A stretch of DNA of 32,494 nt from Kitasatospora sp. DSM 101779 (lineage in GTDB: Bacteria > Actinomycetota > Actinomycetes > Streptomycetales > Streptomycetaceae). Below are positions 16,568 to 24,954 of the stretch, in pieces. The DNA is taken from the NCBI RefSeq assembly GCF_025655475.1, contig NZ_JAHTIK010000001.1, forward strand, positions 3,418,868 to 3,451,361. The letters are read 5' to 3'. The notes under the pieces were generated by a model. The model was not told where the DNA came from. It ran no database searches and saw only the letters and a program-made list of their open reading frames with translations. Numbering within the stretch: the first letter of the stretch is position 1; each line of letters opens with the position of its first letter. A program made the translations under genes and the position numbers.

Positions 16568-17590
16568 TCAGGAGGCCGCCGCGAGGGGCTCGCGGACCGC
16601 GGCGAAGTGACAGGCCGAGGCGTGCTTGGCCGGGCCCTCGCCGATCTCCGGGACGGCGAGCAGCGGCAGCTCGGTGCTGCAGCGCTCCTCCGCCTTCCAG
16701 CAGCGGGTGCGGAAGCGGCAGCCGGACGGCGGGTTCGCCGGCGAGGGGATGTCACCGGAGAGGATGATCCGCTCGCGGCCCTCGCGGCCGGTCGGGTCGG
16801 GCACGGGGACGGCGGAGAGCAGCGCCTGGGTGTACGGGTGGGTGGCGTGCTCGTAGATCTCCTCGTCGGAGCCGATCTCGACCATCCGGCCGAGGTACAT
16901 CACGCCGACCCGGTCGGAGATATGCCGGACGATCGAGAGGTCGTGCGCGATGAACATGTAGGAGAGCTCGAAGTCCTTCTGGAGCTGCTCCAGCAGGTTG
17001 ATCACCTGGGCCTGGACGGAGACGTCGAGGGCGGAGACCGGCTCGTCGCAGATGATCACCTCGGGCTTGAGTGCGAGGCCGCGGGCGATGCCGATGCGCT
17101 GGCGCTGGCCGCCGGAGAACTGGTGCGGGTACCGGTTGATGTACTCCGGGTTGAGGCCGACCACGTCCAGCAGGTCCTGCACGGCCTTGCGCCGGTCGCC
17201 CTTGGGTGCCACCTCGGGGTGGATCTCGAAGGGTTCGCCGATGATGTCGCCGACCGTCATCCGCGGGTTCAGCGAGGTGTACGGGTCCTGGAACACCATC
17301 TGGATGTTGCGGCGGACGGCCTTCAGGGCGGCGCCGGAGAGCCGGGAGATGTCCTCGCCCTTGTAGAGGACCTGGCCGGAGGTGGCCCGCTCCAGGTTCA
17401 TCAGGACCTTGGCGAGCGTCGACTTGCCGCAGCCGGACTCGCCGACGATGCCGAGGGTCTCGCCCTTGTGCAGCTCGAAGGAGATGCCGTCGACGGCCTT
17501 GACCGCACCGACCTGCTTCTTGAAGAGGATGCCCTGGTGGAGCGGGTAGTGCTTGACCAGGTCCTTGACCTCCAGGATGGGCTCAGCCAT
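16568..17590 (-). CDS. Peptide ABC transporter ATPase, F type (operon 3)
   Basis: A cytoplasmic ATPase subunit, 340 aa, normal length. The ATG at 17590 overlaps the stop of the D ATPase by 8 nt (ATGGCTGA), and its ribosome site GGAGACCCTCC is the same as that of the operon 2 F gene. Walker A GESGCGKS is at residues 50-57; [14 protein letters not shown] and FIAHDLS follow. The C-terminal Cys set is [15 protein letters not shown] and a later SAC. It ends HFAAVREPLAAAS, the plain C-terminus from which the repeat tail of the operon 2 paralog appears to have grown. Bases 16988-17318 are about 99% identical to operon 2. Confidence 0.93.
   Translation of the reverse strand: MAEPILEVKDLVKHYPLHQGILFKKQVGAVKAVDGISFELHKGETLGIVGESGCGKSTLAKVLMNLERATSGQVLYKGEDISRLSGAALKAVRRNIQMVFQDPYTSLNPRMTVGDIIGEPFEIHPEVAPKGDRRKAVQDLLDVVGLNPEYINRYPHQFSGGQRQRIGIARGLALKPEVIICDEPVSALDVSVQAQVINLLEQLQKDFELSYMFIAHDLSIVRHISDRVGVMYLGRMVEIGSDEEIYEHATHPYTQALLSAVPVPDPTGREGRERIILSGDIPSPANPPSGCRFRTRCWKAEERCSTELPLLAVPEIGEGPAKHASACHFAAVREPLAAAS
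16988..17318. repeat. Near-identical ATPase segment, copy in operon 3 (partner 11001-11331)
   Basis: 331 bp with three silent C/T differences from 11001-11331, at a constant offset of 5987 bp. Bases on either side diverge quickly. Confidence 0.9.
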
Positions 17591-18632
17591 GGAGGGTCTC
17601 CTTCCAGAGGTGGCAGGCGCTGCGGCGGCCCTCGAGCTCCGCGCCGTCCTTGTCGAGCACCTGGTGCAGCGCCGGGATCTCGGTGCGGCACAGGTCGGTG
17701 GCCGCGTCGCAGCGCGGGTTGAACGCGCAGCCGGACGGCACCTTGTAGAGGTTGGGCGGCAGGCCCTTGATGGCGTACAGGTCCCCGCCCTTCTGGTCCA
17801 GTCGCGGAATCGACCGGAGCAGGCCCTTGGTGTAGGGGTGGGCGGGGTTCTTGTACAGCTCGTGGACGGGCGCCGTCTCGACGATCCGGCCGGCGTACAT
17901 CACGGCGATCTTGTCGGCCACGTCGGCGACCACGCCGAGGTCGTGGGTGATCAGGATCAGACCCATGTTGTACTCGGCCTGCAGCTCCGCGAGCAGGTCC
18001 ATCACCTGGGCCTGGACGGTGACGTCCAGGGCGGTGGTCGGCTCGTCCGCGATGATCAGGTCGGGCTGCAGGGCCAGCGCCATGGCGATCATGATGCGCT
18101 GGCGCATGCCGCCGGAGAACTGGTGCGGGTAGTCGTCGACCCGCTGGGCGGCGGCCGGGATCCGGACGCGGTCCATCAGCTCGACGGCCTTGGCCTTGGC
18201 CTCCTTCTTGGAGGCGCCCTCGTGCACCCGGAACATCTCGCCGAGCTGGTAGCCCACGGAGAGCACCGGGTTCAGCGAGGAGAGTGCGTCCTGGAAGATC
18301 ATCGCGATCTTGCGGCCGCGGATCCTCCGGCGCTGCTCGTTGGACATCTTCAGCATGTCCTGGCCGCGGTAGAGGATCTCGCCGGCGGTGACCCGGCCGG
18401 GGGGCATGTCCAGGATGCCCATGATCGTCTGAGCGGTGACGGACTTGCCGGAGCCGGACTCGCCCAGGACGGCGAGGGTCTCACCGGCGGCGACCGAGTA
18501 GTTCACGCCGTTGACGGCCTTGGCGACGCCGTCGCGGGTCTTGAACTCGACGTGCAGGTCTCGGACCTCCAGCAGCGGCGTGCCGGGGGTGAGCCGATCG
18601 GCCGGCTCGGCCTTCTCGATGACGGTGGTCAT
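17583..18632 (-). CDS. Peptide ABC transporter ATPase, D type (operon 3)
   Basis: A cytoplasmic ATPase subunit, 349 aa. The ATG at 18632, with GGAG about 8 nt upstream, gives the start [20 protein letters not shown]; the open frame runs further upstream only because it overlaps the C permease gene. Walker A GESGSGKS is at residues 57-64; [14 protein letters not shown] and LITHDLG follow. C-terminal Cys: [15 protein letters not shown] and later SAC. It lies 17 bp after the C permease and overlaps the F ATPase by 8 nt. Two runs (17875-18062 and 18433-18539) are 99-100% identical to the operon 2 D gene. Confidence 0.93.
   Translation of the reverse strand: MTTVIEKAEPADRLTPGTPLLEVRDLHVEFKTRDGVAKAVNGVNYSVAAGETLAVLGESGSGKSVTAQTIMGILDMPPGRVTAGEILYRGQDMLKMSNEQRRRIRGRKIAMIFQDALSSLNPVLSVGYQLGEMFRVHEGASKKEAKAKAVELMDRVRIPAAAQRVDDYPHQFSGGMRQRIMIAMALALQPDLIIADEPTTALDVTVQAQVMDLLAELQAEYNMGLILITHDLGVVADVADKIAVMYAGRIVETAPVHELYKNPAHPYTKGLLRSIPRLDQKGGDLYAIKGLPPNLYKVPSGCAFNPRCDAATDLCRTEIPALHQVLDKDGAELEGRRSACHLWKETLHG
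17875..18062. repeat. Near-identical 188-bp ATPase segment (partner 11957-12144)
   Basis: One mismatch in 188 bp against 11957-12144 (CACCTGGGCC here, CACCTGCGCC there). It codes the Walker B to switch-His region of the D ATPases. Confidence 0.85.
18433..18539. repeat. Identical 107-bp ATPase segment (partner 12515-12621)
   Basis: Exact match over 107 bp covering Walker A and the preceding strands of the D ATPases. Confidence 0.9.
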
Positions 18633-18649
18633 GGTGCTCTCCGCCTCTC

Positions 18650-19591
18650 TCAGCGCAGCTTCGGGTCGAGGGCGTCGCGCACCGCGTCGCCGAGCATGAT
18701 GAAGGCCAGCACGGTGAGGCTCAGCATGCCCGCAGGGAAGAACAGCGCGAACGGCGCGGTACGGATCACCTTCTGGGCCGAGTTGATGTCGATGCCCCAG
18801 GAGATGGTCGGGTCCTGCAGGCCGATGCCGAGGAAGCTCAGCGTGGCCTCGGTGGCGATGTAGCCGCCCAGCGCGATGGTGGCGACCACGATCACCGGGG
18901 CGATGGCGTTCGGCAGGATGTGCTTGAACAGGATCCGGAAGGTTCCGGCGCCCAGCGCCTTGGCGGCCGTCACGTAGTCGGCCTGCTTGACGGTGATCAC
19001 CGAGCCGCGCATCACGCGGGTCATCTGCGTCCAGCCGAGCGCGATCAGTGCGAAGACGACGCTCCACACGGTGCGCGAGGTGAAGGCGTTCAGGATGACC
19101 AGCGCGCCCAGCAGCAGCGGGATGCCGAAGAAGATGTCGGTGATCCGGGAGACCAGGGTGTCGACCCAGCCGCCGAAGTAGCCGGCGATCATGCCGGTGA
19201 GGCCGCCGAGGACCGTCACACCGGCGGTGACGCAGATGCCGACCACGACCGAGGCGCGGGCGCCGTAGAGGACGCGGGCGTAGATCGAGCGGCCCTGGCC
19301 GTCGTAGCCGAACCAGTCGGCCTGGAACAGGTGGCCGTAGTTCGGCGGGCTCAGGTAGTGGTTGCGCAGGTCGCCGGCGCGCGGATCCACCGAGGTGAAC
19401 AGGCCGGGCGCGATCGCGATGGCGATCAGCAGCAGGATGAGCAGCGAGGAGACGATGAAGATCGGCCGGCGGCGCAGGTCGTGCCAGGCGTCGAGGCCGA
19501 GGCTGCGGGCCTTCTCCGGCTTGGGCTCGGCGGCCGACTCGGCACGCTGGGCCGGGATCCCGGCGTTCTTCTTCTCGATCAGGTCAGGCAT
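18650..19591 (-). CDS. Peptide ABC transporter permease, C type (operon 3)
   Basis: A membrane subunit of 313 aa. Its ATG at 19591 overlaps the B permease stop by 8 nt. A ~35-residue charged leader (MPDLIEKKNAGIPAQRAESA onward) precedes helix 1 (PIFIVSSLLILLLIAIAIAP). The external loop has LFQADWFGYDGQGRSIYARV and lacks the Cys pair of the operon 2 paralog. The docking loop is DYVTAAKALGAGTFRILFKH followed by ILPN. The C-terminus MLGDAVRDALDPKLR is the same as in operon 2. It has no TTA codon, unlike its operon 2 counterpart, so it should not be bldA-dependent. Confidence 0.93.
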   Translation of the reverse strand: MPDLIEKKNAGIPAQRAESAAEPKPEKARSLGLDAWHDLRRRPIFIVSSLLILLLIAIAIAPGLFTSVDPRAGDLRNHYLSPPNYGHLFQADWFGYDGQGRSIYARVLYGARASVVVGICVTAGVTVLGGLTGMIAGYFGGWVDTLVSRITDIFFGIPLLLGALVILNAFTSRTVWSVVFALIALGWTQMTRVMRGSVITVKQADYVTAAKALGAGTFRILFKHILPNAIAPVIVVATIALGGYIATEATLSFLGIGLQDPTISWGIDINSAQKVIRTAPFALFFPAGMLSLTVLAFIMLGDAVRDALDPKLR

Positions 19592-20510
19592 ACCGGATCC
19601 TCGGGTCCAGGACCGCGTAGAGCAGGTCGACGATCAGGCTGGCGGCGAGGTAGACGAGCACCAGCACGACGACGAAGCCGGAGACGGTGGCGCCTTCCTT
19701 GAGGTTGATCGCGTGGTAGAGCTCGAAGCCGACGCCCTTCACGTTGAAGATGCCCTCGGTGACGATCGCGCCGCCCATCAGGGCGCCGAGGTCGGTGCCG
19801 AGGAAGGTGACCACCGGGATCAGCGAGTTGCGCAGCAGGTGGGTGCCGATGACACGGCGGCGCGGCAGGCCCTTGGCGATCGCGGTGCGCATGTAGTCGG
19901 ACTTGATGTTCTCGACGATCGAGGTCCGGGTCAGGCGCGCGACGTAGGCCAGCGACAGGGAGCCCAGCACCACGGCGGGCAGCACGAGCTGACCCATGTT
20001 CATGGAGTCCTGGACGGTGGGGGTGACCCACTTGAGCTGGGTGGCGAAGACGTTCTGGAAGACGAAGCCCAGCACCGGCACGGGGACGGAGATGAGCAGC
20101 AGGGTGAGCATCAGGGTGCTCTTGTCGAAGGCCTTGCCGCGGCGCAGGCCGGCGAACAGGCCGATCGCCACGCCGAGCACCATCTCGATCGCGAAGGCCA
20201 GCAGGGCGAGGCGCATCGTGACGGGGAACGCCGCGGTGATCTTGTCGATCACCTTGCGGTGGTCCATCGCGGTGCCGAAGTCTCCGGTCAGGAGGTTGCC
20301 CAGGTAGTCGAAGTACTGCTGGACCAGCGGCTTGTCCAGGCCCATCTCGTGCTTGAACGCCGCGACCTGGGCGGGGTCGGGGGCCTTGTCGCCCCACATC
20401 GCGGCGACCGGGTCGCCCGGCAGGACGTGCACCATGAAGAAGATCAGGGTGACCGTTCCCAGGAAGACCGGGATCATTTGGAGCAGTCGCCTCGCGACAA
20501 ATCGCCCCAT
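19584..20510 (-). CDS. Peptide ABC transporter permease, B type (operon 3)
   Basis: A membrane subunit of 308 aa. The ATG at 20510 is chosen over an in-frame ATG 15 bp upstream (20525) because GGAGG lies 4 nt before it and MGRFVARRLLQMIPVFLGTV matches the paralog's start. External loop WGDKAPDPAQVAAFKHEMGL; docking loop DYMRTAIAKGLPRRRVIGTH then LLRNSLIPVV; C-terminus LLYAVLDPRIRYA. It is separated from the binding-protein gene by 188 bp holding a strong branched hairpin, and is translationally coupled to the C permease by an 8-nt overlap. Confidence 0.93.
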   Translation of the reverse strand: MGRFVARRLLQMIPVFLGTVTLIFFMVHVLPGDPVAAMWGDKAPDPAQVAAFKHEMGLDKPLVQQYFDYLGNLLTGDFGTAMDHRKVIDKITAAFPVTMRLALLAFAIEMVLGVAIGLFAGLRRGKAFDKSTLMLTLLLISVPVPVLGFVFQNVFATQLKWVTPTVQDSMNMGQLVLPAVVLGSLSLAYVARLTRTSIVENIKSDYMRTAIAKGLPRRRVIGTHLLRNSLIPVVTFLGTDLGALMGGAIVTEGIFNVKGVGFELYHAINLKEGATVSGFVVVLVLVYLAASLIVDLLYAVLDPRIRYA

Positions 20511-20619
20511 CGTGCCTCCATCCAATGCTCTGACGGACTGTCGTCCCGTTCAGAGGTCCATGGCCTGCGCGCGCCCGCCCGGCGCCGGTGGGCCGGGGCG
20601 GCCCGCGGGCAGGGCGACG

Positions 20620-20667
20620 GCGGCCGGTGCCGGCCACCCGTTCGGGGTGGGACCGGACACCGGCCGC
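20620..20667 (-). terminator. Large branched hairpin between binding protein and B permease (operon 3)
   Basis: The outer arms GCGGCCGGTG (20620-20629) and CACCGGCCGC (20658-20667) pair perfectly. An inner CCACCC/GGGTGG stem closes on a GTTCG loop. No T-tract. Likely a partial terminator or an mRNA 3'-end protector for the binding-protein message. Confidence 0.6.
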
Positions 20668-20698
20668 GTCGGTCCGAGCCGTGCGGTGCCGGTTCGGA

Positions 20699-22333
20699 TT
20701 ACTTCTGCTTGACCTCGACCTGGGTGAAGACCGGGTCGCCGAACGAGTCGAACTTCACGTTCTGGACGTTGTTCGAGTAGCCCGAGTTGGTCTTGTAGTA
20801 CCAGAGCGGGATGGCCGGCATGTCCTTGGCCAGCTGGGCCTCGGCCTGCTGGTACAGCTCGGCGGTCTTCTCGACGGTGGTGGCCTTGTCCGCCTCGGCG
20901 GCCAGCTTGTCGAAGTCCGGGCTGGAGTAGCCGGCGTCGTTGGCCGCGGCACCGGTGCCGTAGACGTCGCGCAGGAAGTTGGCGTTCAGCGGGTAGTCCT
21001 GCACCCAGCCGGTGCGCATCATCGACTGGACCTTCTTGCTCTTGATCAGGTCCCGCGAGGTCTTGAAGTCCGGCTTCGGGTCGCCGAGGCACTCCACGCC
21101 GGTGGACTGGCGGATGGAGTTGCAGACCGCGTCCACCCACTCCTTGTGGCCGCCGTCGGAGTTGTACACGACGGTGATCTTGTTGCCCGGGACGCCGCCG
21201 CCGGCCTGGATCAGCTCCTTGGCCTTGGCCGGGTCGAACTTGCAGAACTCGCCGCAGGTGCCGGCCTTGTAGCCCATCGCGCCGGGGGCGACCCAGCTGT
21301 CGGCGGGCTGGCGCGAGCCGTTGAGGACGGTCTTGGTGATGGTGTCGCGGTCGATCGCCATCGACAGGCCCTGACGGACCTTGGCCTTGTCGACACCGCT
21401 CCAGTCGCCCTGGTAGAGCGCGAAGCTGATGTTCTGGATGGCGCCCTGGGCCTGGTCGACGGCGCGGTCGCCGAGGTCGCTCTTGTAGGAGGCGAGGTCG
21501 CTCGGGTCGACCTGGTCGAGCACGTCCAGGTTGTCGGAGACCAGGTCCTTGTAGGCGGCGTCGGCCTGCGTGTAGTTCTTGAAGACGATGCCGCCGTTCT
21601 TCGCCTTGTCGGCGCCGGCGTACTTGTCGTAGGCGGCGACGGTGATCGCCTTGTTGTGCTCCCACGAGACGAACTTGTAGGGGCCGTTGCCGATCGGCGA
21701 CTGGCCGTACTTCGCCGGGTCGGTGAAGAACGCCTTCGGCAGCGGCGAGAAGGCGGTGTAGCCGAGCTTGTACTGGAAGTACGAGACCGGGCCGGTCAGC
21801 TCGATGGTGAAGTGGGTGTCGTCCACGACCTTGAGGCCGGACATCTTGTCCGCGGTCGGGTCGCCCTTCTCCGGGTGGACGGCCTCGAAGCCGGCGATGT
21901 CGGAGAACCAGTCGGAGTTGATCTGGCCGTTCTTGGTGTTGGCGGACCAGTTCCAGGCGTCCACGAAGGACTGCGCGGTGACGGGGGTTCCGTCGTGGAA
22001 GGTCCAGCCGCTCTTCAGCGTGACGGTGTAGTGCTGGGCGTCGGTGGTCTCGATCTTCTCGGCGACCTGGTTGCGCAGCTTGCCGGTGGCGGGGTCGTAG
22101 TCGACCAGGCCCTTGAACAGCTGCTTGATGACGCGGCCGCCCTGGTTCTCCATGGCGTTGGCCGGCTGGAGCGGGTTCTGCGGCTCGGCGCTCTGGTAGC
22201 TGAAGGTGCCCTGGGCGTTGACCGCGCCGTCGGACGAGCCACCGCCGGACGTACCGCTGCTGCCGCAGGCGGTCGCGGCGAGGGCGACCGCGACGGCTGC
22301 GACGACCCACTTGGCCTGGCTGGCACCGCGCAT
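20699..22333 (-). CDS. Peptide-binding lipoprotein (operon 3, 544 aa)
   Basis: An SBP_bac_5 receptor. The ATG at 22333 has AGGAGG about 8 nt upstream and gives a signal peptide MRGASQAKWVVAAVAVALAA ending in the lipobox ATAC, followed by a Gly/Ser linker. Signatures: SAEPQNPLQPANAMENQGG at the mature start, FHDGTPVTAQSFVDAWNWSA, IGNGPYKFVSWEHN, MAIDRDTITKTVLNGS, and GGHKEWVDAVCNSIRQ. Four Cys beyond the lipidated one (CGEFC, VCNS and ECLG) may form disulfides. It is a paralog of the operon 2 receptor and less like the operon 1 receptor. First gene of operon 3; the upstream region has three TAYCGGAC sites. Confidence 0.93.
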   Translation of the reverse strand: MRGASQAKWVVAAVAVALAATACGSSGTSGGGSSDGAVNAQGTFSYQSAEPQNPLQPANAMENQGGRVIKQLFKGLVDYDPATGKLRNQVAEKIETTDAQHYTVTLKSGWTFHDGTPVTAQSFVDAWNWSANTKNGQINSDWFSDIAGFEAVHPEKGDPTADKMSGLKVVDDTHFTIELTGPVSYFQYKLGYTAFSPLPKAFFTDPAKYGQSPIGNGPYKFVSWEHNKAITVAAYDKYAGADKAKNGGIVFKNYTQADAAYKDLVSDNLDVLDQVDPSDLASYKSDLGDRAVDQAQGAIQNISFALYQGDWSGVDKAKVRQGLSMAIDRDTITKTVLNGSRQPADSWVAPGAMGYKAGTCGEFCKFDPAKAKELIQAGGGVPGNKITVVYNSDGGHKEWVDAVCNSIRQSTGVECLGDPKPDFKTSRDLIKSKKVQSMMRTGWVQDYPLNANFLRDVYGTGAAANDAGYSSPDFDKLAAEADKATTVEKTAELYQQAEAQLAKDMPAIPLWYYKTNSGYSNNVQNVKFDSFGDPVFTQVEVKQK

Positions 22334-22475
22334 GGGTGTGCCTCCTGAATCCGTGTTGCAAACGTGGAGGGCACCGCACTCGCGGTGAACGGCTTGGGCG
22401 CCGGAACCGGACGGTGCCTCCTCGCCCGAGGTTCGGCGCGCACCCCTGCGCGTGACCCGTGACCCGAGCTCGACT

Positions 22476-22490
22476 GTCCCACTATCGGAC
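22476..22490. promoter_or_regulatory. TAYCGGAC site upstream of operon 3 (site 1)
   Basis: GTCCCACTATCGGAC matches the palindrome at 3583-3597 in 12 of 15 positions, including GTCC at the left end and TATCGGAC at the right. A further ATCGGAC starts 21 bp later (22505-22511), two helical turns on. It lies about 143 bp upstream of the ATG at 22333. Confidence 0.45.
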
Positions 22491-22625
22491 ACCGCGAGAT
22501 GCGGATCGGACCATTACGGATCTCAATTTGGTCACATGCGCGACGAATTGGTTTCACAAATTGGACATTGAGGGCATACCCAACCGGCATCAAACGGACA
22601 GTCGTCGCGCATGACGGACGGTCAC

Positions 22626-22640
22626 GCACGATTACCGGAC
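22626..22640. promoter_or_regulatory. TAYCGGAC site upstream of operon 3 (site 2)
   Basis: GCACGATTACCGGAC matches the 3583-3597 palindrome in 12 of 15 positions. It is 25 bp from site 3. Confidence 0.4.
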
Positions 22641-22650
22641 ATCGGCGGCA

Positions 22651-22665
22651 CTCCGGATACCGGAC
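22651..22665. promoter_or_regulatory. TAYCGGAC site upstream of operon 3 (site 3)
   Basis: CTCCGGATACCGGAC matches the 3583-3597 palindrome in 11 of 15 positions and contains its own palindrome TCCGG-ATA-CCGGA. Confidence 0.4.
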
Positions 22666-22682
22666 ACCCGGCCCGGTCCGCG

Positions 22683-22741
22683 GGCAGACGAACGGCCGGC
22701 TCCCGCCCCGCGGAGGGGTGGGAGCCGGCCGTTCGTCTGCC
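22683..22741 (-). terminator. typA terminator, 22-bp perfect stem
   Basis: 22683-22704 pairs with 22720-22741 without a mismatch; a CCCC/GGGG stem extends into the 15-base loop. It follows the typA stop codon (22763) by about 20 bp on the minus strand. No T-tract. It isolates typA from operon 3. Confidence 0.85.
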
Positions 22742-22762
22742 GTGCTGGGGCTTACCGGGGCG

Positions 22763-24667
<1,905 letters not shown>

Positions 24668-24801
24668 GCGGAGCGGAATCTCCCGGTTCGTGGGTTTCGG
24701 CGCCCGGCTGCGTGACGCCGACTTGCGATCCCTGTCGATCGCGGCCGCCCGTTCCGCCTGCTACTACCGGTCCACCCGCCGGGCACACCATGCCACGGCT
24801 C

Positions 24802-24828
24802 CTCCTATGGTACGGGGATTCGTGTCAA
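24802..24828 (-). promoter_or_regulatory. Candidate typA promoter
   Basis: On the minus strand TTGACA (24828-24823) is a perfect -35 hexamer. TAGGAG (24807-24802) follows after 15 bp, shorter than the preferred 17-18. It lies about 135 bp before the typA ATG, leaving a long leader. Confidence 0.4.
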
Positions 24829-24888
24829 GGGCCGAAACCGCCGGTGGCACCGGGTGCAAGATCACATCGGGCCGGGGGGCCAGCCGTA

Positions 24889-24932
24889 CCCGTCCGATGC
24901 CCGTCCGATGCCCGTCCGATGCCTGTCCGACG
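24889..24932. repeat. Four 11-bp tandem repeats between orphan lipoprotein and typA
   Basis: CCCGTCCGATG occurs three times exactly (24889, 24900, 24911), then as CCTGTCCGACG (24922). The 11-bp period is one helical turn. Each exact unit contains GTCCGAT, the half-site of the palindrome at 3583-3597. The rest of this 287-bp gap (24668-24954) holds the candidate typA promoter and ribosome site and no supported gene. Confidence 0.7.
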
Positions 24933-24954
24933 GGCGACCGGTGCCTGAGCCCGG

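Larger units (their letters stand above)
22334..22762. other. 429-bp intergenic region between typA and operon 3
   Basis: It holds the typA terminator (22683-22741) and, between that and operon 3, three 15-bp sites ending in TAYCGGAC. The stretch 22500-22600 is A/T-richer (for example CAATTTGGTCAC and ACAAATTGGACATTG), as expected for a promoter, but no convincing -35/-10 pair could be assigned on the minus strand. No coding region is supported. Confidence 0.55.

Noticed and set aside
13481..17722. Very long open frame (over 1,400 codons) on the plus strand
   Set aside because: It lies antisense to five clear transporter genes. In GC-rich DNA the opposite strand of a real gene often stays open; the translation is low-complexity Val/Gly/Asp/Arg with no family motifs.
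24889..24932. 11-bp repeats as replication iterons
   Set aside because: Only four units, no Rep-like gene, no A/T-rich unwinding region, and a chromosomal core gene (typA) next door.
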